Assembly (NCBI GenBank): GCA_947502975.1
Contig: CANNBV010000001.1
Coordinates: forward strand, 434,001 to 498,000
From: an uncultured Flavobacteriaceae bacterium
GTDB lineage: Bacteria; Bacteroidota; Bacteroidia; Flavobacteriales; Flavobacteriaceae
DNA: 64,000 nucleotides
Direction: 5' to 3'
Below are positions 19,937 through 29,260 of this stretch, one piece after another. Numbering within the stretch: position 1 is the first letter of the stretch; every line of letters begins with the position of its first letter. Under the pieces are notes generated by a model, which saw only the letters and a program-made list of their open reading frames with translations, made no database searches and was not told the origin of the DNA. A program made the translations under genes and the position numbers.

Positions 19937-21088
19937 ATGAAAAAAACTGCCACCCTATTTTGTCTTTTTCTGATGAGCTTTGTTTATGTTGAAGCTCAAG
20001 TTAAATATGAGATGTTTCAATCTTCGAAACTTGGAGAAGAACGTCAAATTAAAATACAATTACCAAGAGGATATAACACAAACGAAGATAAGAGCTATCC
20101 TATTTTTGTGGTTTTAGATGGCGATTATTTATTTGAAGCAGTTGCAGGAAATGTAGATTATTACTCCTATTGGGAAGATATGCCAGAGGCCATTGTAGTG
20201 GGTGTAAACCAAGCTGAGACACAATATGATGATTGTTTGTATTCTGAACAGAACTCATTACCAGTAGAAACTGGTGCTAGTTTTTTTGAGTTTATTGGTA
20301 TGGAGTTACTGCCTTACATTGAAACCAACTACAGAACTGTAAGTTTTAGAGTTGCTGTTGGACATGGCAACACAGCAAATTTCATTAATTATTACTTGTT
20401 AAAATCTCGACCACTATTTCAAGGTTATATTGTGGTAAGCCCAGAATTGGCTCCTCAAATGCTTGAATATATTCCTGAAAGTTTATCGAAAGTAGAGTCT
20501 AAAATATTTTATTATCTGGCAAATTCTGGTGCAGATAGCAAGTCTTTAAAGCAAATGTCTGAGGCTTTACATTCAGATGTCTCTGCAATTGAAAATGAAA
20601 ACTTATCTTATAGTTTCAATAGTTTTGAAAATTCTACGCATTACTCGGCACCTGCGCATGCGATACCTAATGCACTTCAAAATATGTTTAAAGTATTTCA
20701 GCCGATAACCAAGAAAGAATATAAAGATGAAATATTAGAATTGGAGATTTCACCTGTGGTATATCTAGAGGAAAAGTATCAAGCAATTCAAGATTTATTT
20801 GGTATAGAAAAGAAAATTTTAATCAATGATTTTAAAGCTATAGCGGCTGCTATAAAAAAAAATGAACTGTTTGAATATTATGAGCCGCTAGGAAAACTAG
20901 CGCGTAAAGAATATCCAAAAACGTTATTAGGAAATTATTATTTAGGTAGGTTTTATGAGGAAACAGGTGAGCCTAAAAAGGCAATGAAAACCTATCAAAC
21001 TGCTTTTACTTTAGATGAAATTGCGGGAATTACAAAGGATAAAGTTTTAGAATTAGCCGACGCCATAAAAGAAGACTTTGGATACTAA
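19937..21088 (+). CDS. Secreted esterase-D-like alpha/beta-hydrolase with nucleophile Ser lost
   Basis: This 383-residue protein has signal peptide VEAQ near residue 21. It has an esterase-D/Fes-like fold with QIKIQLPRGYN, YPIFVVLDGDYLF and AIVVGVNQ. At the nucleophile elbow it reads GHGNTA (residues 142-147) where active relatives have GHSxGG, so Ser is replaced by Gly144. A His pair (THYSAPAHA) is retained downstream. The C-terminus has a TPR-like segment (GNYYLGRFYEETGEPKKAM). It may be a binding protein rather than an enzyme. It lies between the flippase-like gene and radA. Confidence 0.75.
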   Translation: MKKTATLFCLFLMSFVYVEAQVKYEMFQSSKLGEERQIKIQLPRGYNTNEDKSYPIFVVLDGDYLFEAVAGNVDYYSYWEDMPEAIVVGVNQAETQYDDCLYSEQNSLPVETGASFFEFIGMELLPYIETNYRTVSFRVAVGHGNTANFINYYLLKSRPLFQGYIVVSPELAPQMLEYIPESLSKVESKIFYYLANSGADSKSLKQMSEALHSDVSAIENENLSYSFNSFENSTHYSAPAHAIPNALQNMFKVFQPITKKEYKDEILELEISPVVYLEEKYQAIQDLFGIEKKILINDFKAIAAAIKKNELFEYYEPLGKLARKEYPKTLLGNYYLGRFYEETGEPKKAMKTYQTAFTLDEIAGITKDKVLELADAIKEDFGY

Positions 21089-21133
21089 AAAATAAGATTC
21101 TAAACTTTAAACCCAAAATTCTAATTCGTATAA

Positions 21134-22492
21134 ATGGCAAAAGTAAAAACAACATTTTTTTGTCAAAATTGTGGAGCACAGTATGCCAAATGGCAAGGAC
21201 AATGTAATGCTTGTAAAGCATGGAATACTATTGCCGAAGAAGTACTACAAAAGCCTGAAAAGAGCACTTGGAAAACACCATCAAATACAACAAAACGAGT
21301 TTCCAAACCTCTTAAAGTAAAGGATATTGATCTTTCTGAAGAAACAAGACTAAACAGTTTAGATAATGAATTTAACCGTGTTTTAGGGGGTGGAGTTGTT
21401 CCAGGCTCCTTAACGCTTTTAGGTGGTGAACCTGGCATTGGGAAAAGTACATTATTACTTCAAATCTCTCTAAAGTTACCCTATAAAGTGCTTTACGTTT
21501 CGGGTGAAGAAAGCCAGAAACAAATAAAAATGCGTGCAGAACGTATTAATCCAGAACACAATAACTGTTATATTCTTACGGAAACTAAAACTCAAAATAT
21601 CTTTAAGCAGATTGAGGCTTTAAAACCAGACATCGTAATTATAGATTCCATCCAAACGTTGCATAGCGATTATATAGAATCTTCGTCTGGGAGTATTTCT
21701 CAAATTAAAGAGTGTACGACAGAGCTTATAAAATTTGCAAAGGAAACAGCAACTCCAGTCATCTTAATAGGACATATTACAAAAGACGGTAATATAGCTG
21801 GCCCTAAAATTTTAGAACATATGGTGGATACTGTATTGCAATTTGAAGGCGATAGAAATCATGTGTTTAGAATTTTAAGAGCTCATAAAAATAGATTTGG
21901 CTCCACCAACGAATTGGGTATTTACGAAATGCAAGGCTCTGGTTTGCGAGAGGTTTCTAATCCTTCAGAAATATTAATCTCTAAGAAAGACGAAGAGCTT
22001 TCTGGAAATGCCATTGCCGCTACATTAGAAGGTATGCGTCCATTAATGATTGAAGTGCAAGCTTTGGTGAGTACCGCTGTTTATGGCACGCCACAACGCA
22101 GTGCTACTGGCTTTAATGCAAAACGTCTTAACATGCTTTTAGCGGTTTTAGAGAAAAGAGCAGGTTTTCGTTTAGGCGCAAAAGACGTTTTTTTAAATAT
22201 TACAGGAGGCATCACTGTAGATGATCCAGCAATAGATTTAGCAGTAGTGGCAGCTATTTTATCCTCTAATGAAGATGAAGCGTTACAACAAGATTTTTGT
22301 TTTGCTGCAGAAGTCGGACTTTCAGGTGAAATTCGCCCAGTACAACGTGTTGAACAACGTATTTTAGAAGCTGAAAAGCTTGGCTTTTCTACTATTTTTG
22401 TGTCCAGATACAATAAGATATCACTTAAAAACACAACTATTAAGATTCAGTTAATTTCTAAAATTGAAGATTTGGTTGACTTCATCGTTTAA
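21134..22492 (+). CDS. radA: DNA repair protein RadA
   Basis: This 452-residue RecA-like ATPase assists branch migration and processing of recombination intermediates. An N-terminal C4 zinc finger (FFCQNCGAQY, GQCNACKAW) is followed by Walker A GGEPGIGKST, Walker B VIIDSIQT, the RadA-specific KNRFG motif and a Lon-protease-like C-terminal domain (SGEIRPVQRVEQRI). Length and order are standard. It is the last gene of the panC-panD-flippase-esterase-radA run, 45 bases after the esterase-like gene. I saw no clear terminator after it. Confidence 0.97.
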   Translation: MAKVKTTFFCQNCGAQYAKWQGQCNACKAWNTIAEEVLQKPEKSTWKTPSNTTKRVSKPLKVKDIDLSEETRLNSLDNEFNRVLGGGVVPGSLTLLGGEPGIGKSTLLLQISLKLPYKVLYVSGEESQKQIKMRAERINPEHNNCYILTETKTQNIFKQIEALKPDIVIIDSIQTLHSDYIESSSGSISQIKECTTELIKFAKETATPVILIGHITKDGNIAGPKILEHMVDTVLQFEGDRNHVFRILRAHKNRFGSTNELGIYEMQGSGLREVSNPSEILISKKDEELSGNAIAATLEGMRPLMIEVQALVSTAVYGTPQRSATGFNAKRLNMLLAVLEKRAGFRLGAKDVFLNITGGITVDDPAIDLAVVAAILSSNEDEALQQDFCFAAEVGLSGEIRPVQRVEQRILEAEKLGFSTIFVSRYNKISLKNTTIKIQLISKIEDLVDFIV

Positions 22493-22552
22493 ATAAAATT
22501 ATTTTTTTTGATTATGAGATAAAAATTACTGTTCAAGAGATAGTGTTTTTAC

Positions 22553-22602
22553 TTTTATCGATAAAAACATGTTTTTTATCGGATTTTTTGTTGCTTTTAT
22601 CG
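22553..22602 (+). repeat. Three direct repeats TTTTATCG at exact 21-bp spacing
   Basis: TTTTATCG occurs at 22553-22560, 22574-22581 and 22595-22602. The start-to-start distance is 21 bases both times, or two helical turns, so all copies lie on one face. The third copy falls inside the spacer of the candidate promoter at 22591-22621. This looks like an operator array for a regulator controlling the surface-protein gene at 22738. Confidence 0.6.
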
Positions 22603-22621
22603 ATTTTTTAATCTAGATTTG
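22591..22621 (+). promoter_or_regulatory. Promoter for the first TSP3/LamG gene
   Basis: TTG (22591-22593), a 20-base spacer and TAGATTTG (22614-22621) match TTG-N17-23-TAnnTTTG. The predicted leader is about 110 bases. It contains an inverted repeat, TTTGAAATA at 22657-22665 and TATTTCAAA at 22680-22688. Confidence 0.6.
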
Positions 22622-22737
22622 CTCCAATTACTTAATCCACATAAGTAAAGTTTTAATTTGAAATAGTCTTCCCTCAATTTATTTCAAAGATAAATTTAGA
22701 TAGTTAATCTGTCTAACGTACCCTAAATCAAACCTTT

Positions 22738-24633
22738 ATGAAGCTAAAATTACGCTTATGTGTTTTGCTGCTTTCTACTTGTGTGTTTCTTGGAAATGCA
22801 CAAAAAAGTAAAAAGAAAGACACTTTTCAAAAATCAAACTATAGCATAGAAGACTCTGATAAAGACGGTGTTGCAAACAACATCGATTTAGATGATGATA
22901 ATGATGGTATAAGTGATATAAACGAATCTTTTGGAAACAACCCTGATGCAGATATTGATGGTGATGGTATCGTGAATTTTAAAGATGCTGATCTAGATGC
23001 CTTAAATCAACATGGTATTTGTGCGCATTTAGATTTAGATAATGATGGTATTCCAAATCATCTAGATTTAGATAGCGATAATGATGGTATTCTAGACAAT
23101 ATAGAAGCGCAAACCAGTCTTGGTTATCAAAGGCCTTCTAATCTTATAAATCCTCTAACAGGAATCTATACCAATTACAAAGAAGGATTGCAAGCAATTG
23201 ATACTGATAGCGATGGTCTTTTAGATTACTTAGATATGGATAGTGACGGAGATGGTACGCCGGATATTGAAGAAAACGGTATGGCCAATTCAATTTCCAA
23301 TTCGGATAAAGATGCTGATGGATTAGACGATAGTTTTGAAGGTAAGAGAAAACGAGATGGATATAATGTTATTGAGGAACTAAAAAATAACATTTTACCA
23401 GATAGTGATAACGATCTAAGTTTTAGTGGTGATCTGGATTATCGTGATTTGTATGATATAAACCCACCAAAAGAAGCCGCAATTTATTTTGATGGCATTA
23501 ATGATTATGTAGAAGGAAAAGCCGTTTTATCTCAGTTTAATGAATCAAACACTAATGGTATAACATTAATGGGTTGGATTAAAAATGATACTGAAGATAA
23601 CAATACATCTTCTGCTTTCATTTTTGGAGAAGATAATGCGTTAAAACTAAAATCGACAGGGTCTACTCTCGAAGTAGAAGGGAATTTTAAAACACCTTTT
23701 GGTCGTTTACACACCGTAAAATTCAAAAGACATTATGGTTTAAAAAAGGGTATGTGGCGACATATAACTGTCGTAATTGATTTTAAAAATGATACTGCAG
23801 ATATGTCAATAGACGGTATGTGGGTACACCATCAAAATCTGGCATATCCTGGAAATCAGGATATCGTTGGCTTTTACAGCGAAGTTACCAGAACAAACGA
23901 AAAGTTTATGATGGCCAAAGAGAATAGCAACGCGCAAAACTACTATAAAGGAAGTATGGATGAAATCCGTCTGTTTAATAACATATTAAGTGAAAAAGAA
24001 ATTAAAGCTATAGTATTTCAGGAAATAAAAAATGAAGAAGGTACACTTAAAGGGGCAATTACTAAGCAACAAATAGGATTAAGACATTGGAAAGATTTGG
24101 AGATGTATTACCCTATGACCGCGATTGTAGATGCCAAAATTGAAGACAAATCAGCTAAAAATAATACAGCTATTATTCATAATGTAGCAGCACTAAATCC
24201 GCAAACTGCGCCTATGCCTTATATCACTAAGCAAGATGGTAATTGGTATGATAAAAGTACCTGGTTACACGGCGATCAGTGGGCTATCCCTGGTGACGGT
24301 ATATCTGATAATATGTCAAATTCAGATGAGAATTACAAATGGGGGATTTATCATATTAGAAATAATGTAGTGCTTAATACACCTGTAAAGCGGTCGCAAA
24401 GTGTAAAAGCTTTTAATGATTTTCAAGCGATGGCGATAATAGTTGATGAAAAAAACAAAGCCGGTAATGAAAATGTGATTTTCACTATTGGAGACAGTAC
24501 ACAGGATATACAATTAAAAATAACGGATTACCTCGATTTAGGCGGAACTTTAAACTTGGTAAGAAATTCTCTATTAATACAAAGAGAACCTAGTTTTAAT
24601 GATGTATTGGCACGAGAAGATATAGCACCATAA
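22738..24633 (+). CDS. Secreted thrombospondin-3-repeat/LamG protein lacking a C-terminal sorting domain
   Basis: This 631-residue protein has signal peptide FLGNAQ. Several Ca-binding TSP3-type repeats ([35 protein letters not shown]) fill about 35-235. A LamG/concanavalin-like domain covers about 250-425 (AIYFDGINDYVEGK to MDEIRLFNNIL). A beta-rich segment with STWLHGDQW follows. It parallels the next gene but stops where that paralogue continues with about 500 more residues including the T9SS tail. How it is exported beyond the periplasm is thus unclear. A surface-adhesion role is inferred. A clear promoter with phased repeats precedes it. Confidence 0.8.
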   Translation: MKLKLRLCVLLLSTCVFLGNAQKSKKKDTFQKSNYSIEDSDKDGVANNIDLDDDNDGISDINESFGNNPDADIDGDGIVNFKDADLDALNQHGICAHLDLDNDGIPNHLDLDSDNDGILDNIEAQTSLGYQRPSNLINPLTGIYTNYKEGLQAIDTDSDGLLDYLDMDSDGDGTPDIEENGMANSISNSDKDADGLDDSFEGKRKRDGYNVIEELKNNILPDSDNDLSFSGDLDYRDLYDINPPKEAAIYFDGINDYVEGKAVLSQFNESNTNGITLMGWIKNDTEDNNTSSAFIFGEDNALKLKSTGSTLEVEGNFKTPFGRLHTVKFKRHYGLKKGMWRHITVVIDFKNDTADMSIDGMWVHHQNLAYPGNQDIVGFYSEVTRTNEKFMMAKENSNAQNYYKGSMDEIRLFNNILSEKEIKAIVFQEIKNEEGTLKGAITKQQIGLRHWKDLEMYYPMTAIVDAKIEDKSAKNNTAIIHNVAALNPQTAPMPYITKQDGNWYDKSTWLHGDQWAIPGDGISDNMSNSDENYKWGIYHIRNNVVLNTPVKRSQSVKAFNDFQAMAIIVDEKNKAGNENVIFTIGDSTQDIQLKITDYLDLGGTLNLVRNSLLIQREPSFNDVLAREDIAP

Positions 24634-24709
24634 TGAATCTTAAGTTAACTAAAAAAATGTATAACTAATTGATGTTTATATAATTTCGATATACTCAAAT
24701 CTTTTAATT

Positions 24710-27700
24710 ATGAAAACAAAATTATTCCTTGGTTTGCTTGTAGTATTTGTATCAATGCAAAATACCTTTGCACAAATATACTCAACTATTAGCGATGGTG
24801 ATTGGACTAATGCTGCTACTTGGGATGCAAATGGGGTTCCTCCAATAAACTTGTCTAATGATGTAGTTAATATTAATCATAGAGTAGAAATAGGTTCTAC
24901 ATTAAAACTTCAAGGTAATGCCACACTTAATATTAATTACATTTTAAAGTTTACCTCAGGAGGTTTAGAAATAGAAAATACCAGCGACGTCGTTAATATC
25001 AATTATGGTTTATTAAGTGCACCAAATGGGGATATTTTAAATATTGCTGGTACCATTAATTTTAACCATGGTAGAATACAATCCTGTAATGGAAATTATA
25101 AGGATGAAAGTAATAGCCCATATGGCACTTTTGGAATAGGAACTATTTATACCACTAATGGTAATATAGAAAATGTGAATTCTGGAGTGTTTAGCAGTAA
25201 TATAGAATGGTGTTCTCAAAGTGGTGGAAGCACAAATTTACCCATAGCTGAGAATTGTACCTTGGTATATCCAGCAGGAGCTTTATGTGATGATGAGGTT
25301 ACTTTTTTAAATTTGTCATGTACCTTAGGAACGGATACTGATGGTGATGGAGTTAGTGATGACTGTGACTTAGATGATGATAATGATGGTATTTTAGATA
25401 CAGACGAGTATGATTGTGCTTCAGGATTTATTGACTTAGCTCAATCCTTTAATGATAATAGTTCAAACCCAGGTACAGTAAATAATATATATCCTTTTAG
25501 TGGTGTTACCGTTGATTTTACATATGAATTATTTGGTTCTGCCAGTTGGGGAATAGGTGTCAGGTCCCAGAATACTGCAGGAATTTCTGGAGATTACATT
25601 AATACACAGCTACAGAATTCAGACTTTTCTAATGGAGATGTGGCAGTGTATACATTCAGTTTTTCAGAACTAATTTATAATTTGTCATTTAAGATAGGAG
25701 GCTTTGATAATGAAGATAGAGCAGATTTTGTTGCTACAAACAATGGAACAAATGTTTTAGTATCCATTACTGATATTAATTTAAGTAATGGTGTAGTATC
25801 TGGACAAACGGTATATGATAGTAATGGAGTAAGTGGTAATGCACCATCAAATAGTGTCCAAGTTTCAGTTAGAGAACCAATAAATGAAATTACTATTACC
25901 ATTGCAAAAAATGATGGAGACACTGCTAGTGCTACAGTTCAAATTTATGAGTTAGCTTATTGTGTACCAGGTCATACAGATACCGATGGTAAACCAGATC
26001 ATTTAGATATAGATGCCGATAATGATGGTATCCCAGATAATGTAGAAGCGCAACCTACAATTGGATATATTGCACCAAGCGGAAATGGAGCGGGAATTAC
26101 AGATGTGAATAATGATGGTGTAGATGATAACTACGGAGCTGGATTATTATCTGTTGAAGATACAGATGGAGATGGTATCCCAGATTATATTGATACAAAT
26201 AGTGATAACGATGCTTTAGATGATATTGAAGAGAATGGTATGGCCAATACAGCAACTGCAACAGATGTTGATGATGATGGATTAAATAATGCCTTTGAAA
26301 CAAATGGTGTTAATGATGCCACTTTAGATGTTAATGAGGATATAGAAGACCCAACGGATTTATCTATTTTACCTGATGCTGATGGAGATTTAGCGAGTGG
26401 AGGAGATTTAGATTACCGAGATTACTTTAACACAAACCCGCCAGTAATAGCTACTATTGATTTTGATGGTATTGATGATTACATTGAATCTAATGAGATA
26501 TTAGATTTAGCAACTTCAGATTTCACAATGTCTGCATGGGTTAAAATAGAAAATAGCTCTGGTAATTTTGCTATAATGGGTCGTGCCATTGGTTCAGGTT
26601 CAAATAGTAGAGGTATTGCTATTGAAGCACAAGCAGGAACCCCAACAGCAGATCCTTATTTATATGTTATTGTATATGATGGCGTTTCAAGATCTGTATT
26701 AGGGACATCCGATAGAGTCATCACTAAAGATGTGTGGACACATGTTAGCGTATCTTATGATGGTGCTACTTTTAAATTTTATGTTAATGGTGAATTAGTC
26801 CAAACAAGAGCTTTAGACCGTTCAGCTATACCAAATCTTAGTGGTGTAAATTTTACAGTAGGAACTATATTTGATTCGGACACTACACAAACACGACATC
26901 ATTTTGATGGTGCAATAGACGAGGTAAGGATATTTAATGCGGTTTTAGGAGATGAACAGATACAGCAAATGGTGTATCAAGAGATACAAGACAATGGAGG
27001 CCTAGTAAGTGGTATAGTTGTACCAAAGGATATTGAAGATTTAAGTACAAATACCAACATATCATGGAGTAGTTTACAAGCTTATTATCCAATGACTGGA
27101 ATTGTAAATTCTACAACAACGGATTATTCTGGAAAAGGTAATACTGGGCATCTGCGTAATATCACTACCATCCAAGATCAAACCGCTCCAATGCCTTATG
27201 TGACTGATTCTAATGGGTATTGGACAAATGAGAGCACTTGGTTACATGGTGATGTTTGGGATATAGATGATCTTAGTGCAACTAGAGATTGGAGCATTGT
27301 AAAAATTTCTAATGATGTTAGTACATCACAATCACATAACACGCTAGGTTTAATTATTGATAGTTCAAATACGCTGACAGTTACAGGTGATTATTCAATA
27401 CATAACACCTGGTATTTAGATTTAAGTGGAACCATAGATTTATCAGGAGATTCACAATTAATACAAACTGAGACGAGTGATTTGGTAACGTCTTCAACAG
27501 GAAAAATATTAAGAAGACAAGAAGGAACATCTAGTGCCTATTGGTATAACTATTGGGCATCTCCAGTAGGAGCTACAGGAGCAACTTCATTTACTGATAA
27601 CAATACATCGAGCAATAATGGAAATAATACGTCTTTCAGCCTTCATACGTTAAAAGACGATTCAGGGTTTAATTGTCAGTTTACCTCTGATTATACAGCT

Positions 27701-29092
27701 AATGGTAATATAAGTACCTATTGGTTGTATACTTATATTAATGGTCTTTCGTATTGGGATTGGGCGCAAATTTCTCCATCAACAAGCTTAAGTCCGGGAA
27801 TAGGTTACACTCAAAAAGGTACAGGAGTGGCCACACCAGAGCAACAGTATATCTTTGAGGGCAAGCCTAATAATGGTACTATACTGGTTGCAGTTGATGA
27901 TCGTGGTGGTACAGGATCAGTAGCTGGGACAAGTAAAACAGAATTTTTATTAGGAAATCCATATCCATCGGCATTAGATATTTCAAAATTTATAGATGAT
28001 AATGCAGGAGTGATAAAAGGAGACTTACAATTATGGCAACAATGGAGTGGTACATCACATAATTTAGATGCTTACAATGGCGGTTATGCTCAGGTAAATA
28101 AAACTGGAGCAGTAAGGGCATCACAGTTTGTTGGTTTAGAAGGCGCAACAACAGGAGGGTTAGAAGGTACAAAAGTGCCAAGTAAGTATTTACCAGTAGG
28201 CCAAGGCTTTATTGTTGAGATTGAAAATGATGGCGTTACCCCATTTAGTGGCAATGTAGAGTTTAACAACAGCCAGCGTATATTTATTAAAGAATCTGAT
28301 GCTGATGGTAATTTCAACAATGGTTCCGTATTTTTTAAAGGCGGCAATACGAAATCCAAGACAGATCAATCAAAAACAACAAGTTCTAAAACAGTGGACA
28401 GTATTCAAAAGATACGATTAGAATTTAGTGCTGTGACTGGTCCAGATACTAAACGAGAACTATTGTTAGGGTTTAGTAAACAGACATCAGACCAATATGA
28501 TTACGGTTATGATGCAGAGTCACATGATACTAGCAATAATGATTTGAGTCTTAACTTAGAAGGTAAAAACATGAATATCCAAGCTTATGCTGCAATTACA
28601 GCAGATAAGGTAGTGCCATTAAATTTTAGATCGTCAGGGAGTCATACGTTCGAGATTAAGATCACAGATTTGGAGAATATGCCTGAAAATCAAGAGATTT
28701 ACTTAAGAGATAACCTAACGGGAGACTACTTCAACTTGAGAGAGGGTGCTCCATACAGGTTTACATCAGAGCAAGGCGTGTTCAATTTAAGATTAGAAAT
28801 AGTGTTCCAGAATAAGGCCGCCACGCTTAGCGCAGAGGAAGCAAGCATAGAGGAAAATTATATGTATTATGATAGAGGTAGCAATACACTTTATGCTAAA
28901 AAGCTAAAAGCTGAAGTCACAAGATTTGTATTATATAGTATTGCGGGTCAAATTATCATGGAGCTAACAGATGTAGATAGAACAACATTAACCAATGGAT
29001 TACAATTACCAAATATGTCAAGCGGTGCTTATATTGCAGTATTTAGAACAGACACTAATAATGTGATTTCTAAGAAATTGGTAAAGAATTAA
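24710..29092 (+). CDS. Large T9SS-exported surface protein with TSP3 repeats and LamG domain
   Basis: This 1460-residue protein has signal peptide NTFAQ and an N-terminal beta-rich region ([18 protein letters not shown]). TSP3-like Ca-binding repeats are interrupted by a beta-sandwich ([36 protein letters not shown]). A LamG domain lies at about 580-750 ([15 protein letters not shown] to [11 protein letters not shown]). A long region with ASPVGA and [12 protein letters not shown] follows. A T9SS type A sorting domain ends in [20 protein letters not shown]. It is probably anchored on or released from the surface and may mediate adhesion or glycan binding. It is a tandem paralogue of the preceding gene, 76 bases away. 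Confidence 0.85.
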   Translation: MKTKLFLGLLVVFVSMQNTFAQIYSTISDGDWTNAATWDANGVPPINLSNDVVNINHRVEIGSTLKLQGNATLNINYILKFTSGGLEIENTSDVVNINYGLLSAPNGDILNIAGTINFNHGRIQSCNGNYKDESNSPYGTFGIGTIYTTNGNIENVNSGVFSSNIEWCSQSGGSTNLPIAENCTLVYPAGALCDDEVTFLNLSCTLGTDTDGDGVSDDCDLDDDNDGILDTDEYDCASGFIDLAQSFNDNSSNPGTVNNIYPFSGVTVDFTYELFGSASWGIGVRSQNTAGISGDYINTQLQNSDFSNGDVAVYTFSFSELIYNLSFKIGGFDNEDRADFVATNNGTNVLVSITDINLSNGVVSGQTVYDSNGVSGNAPSNSVQVSVREPINEITITIAKNDGDTASATVQIYELAYCVPGHTDTDGKPDHLDIDADNDGIPDNVEAQPTIGYIAPSGNGAGITDVNNDGVDDNYGAGLLSVEDTDGDGIPDYIDTNSDNDALDDIEENGMANTATATDVDDDGLNNAFETNGVNDATLDVNEDIEDPTDLSILPDADGDLASGGDLDYRDYFNTNPPVIATIDFDGIDDYIESNEILDLATSDFTMSAWVKIENSSGNFAIMGRAIGSGSNSRGIAIEAQAGTPTADPYLYVIVYDGVSRSVLGTSDRVITKDVWTHVSVSYDGATFKFYVNGELVQTRALDRSAIPNLSGVNFTVGTIFDSDTTQTRHHFDGAIDEVRIFNAVLGDEQIQQMVYQEIQDNGGLVSGIVVPKDIEDLSTNTNISWSSLQAYYPMTGIVNSTTTDYSGKGNTGHLRNITTIQDQTAPMPYVTDSNGYWTNESTWLHGDVWDIDDLSATRDWSIVKISNDVSTSQSHNTLGLIIDSSNTLTVTGDYSIHNTWYLDLSGTIDLSGDSQLIQTETSDLVTSSTGKILRRQEGTSSAYWYNYWASPVGATGATSFTDNNTSSNNGNNTSFSLHTLKDDSGFNCQFTSDYTANGNISTYWLYTYINGLSYWDWAQISPSTSLSPGIGYTQKGTGVATPEQQYIFEGKPNNGTILVAVDDRGGTGSVAGTSKTEFLLGNPYPSALDISKFIDDNAGVIKGDLQLWQQWSGTSHNLDAYNGGYAQVNKTGAVRASQFVGLEGATTGGLEGTKVPSKYLPVGQGFIVEIENDGVTPFSGNVEFNNSQRIFIKESDADGNFNNGSVFFKGGNTKSKTDQSKTTSSKTVDSIQKIRLEFSAVTGPDTKRELLLGFSKQTSDQYDYGYDAESHDTSNNDLSLNLEGKNMNIQAYAAITADKVVPLNFRSSGSHTFEIKITDLENMPENQEIYLRDNLTGDYFNLREGAPYRFTSEQGVFNLRLEIVFQNKAATLSAEEASIEENYMYYDRGSNTLYAKKLKAEVTRFVLYSIAGQIIMELTDVDRTTLTNGLQLPNMSSGAYIAVFRTDTNNVISKKLVKN

Positions 29093-29119
29093 CCACCAAA
29101 CTATAACTAACCAAAGAGG

Positions 29120-29150
29120 AAAAGCTAAACATTATGTTTGGCTTTTCTTA
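29120..29150 (+). terminator. Terminator after the large T9SS surface protein
   Basis: AAAAGCTAAAC (29120-29130) pairs with GTTTGGCTTTT (29136-29146) with one G-T pair and a 5-base loop. It lies 27 bases after the stop. Confidence 0.75.
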
Positions 29151-29260
29151 TTTTAAGCGTCTAAAAAACAATAGCTATTTTGATAAATTTAATTTATGAA
29201 TGCTATTCTTCTTTTAAGTAGAATTCATTAAATTCGCGAACTTATAAGATTAGAGCGTAA

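Noticed and set aside
24634-24709. Possible frameshifted remainder of the truncated TSP3 paralogue
   Set aside because: Only 76 bases separate the two genes and none resembles the missing 500 residues, so a simple frameshift is excluded.
26097-26303. His/Tyr/Leu-rich reverse-strand open frame inside the T9SS surface protein
   Set aside because: It is the reverse reading of Asp/Asn-rich TSP3 repeat codons (GAT/AAT repeats) and has no independent support.
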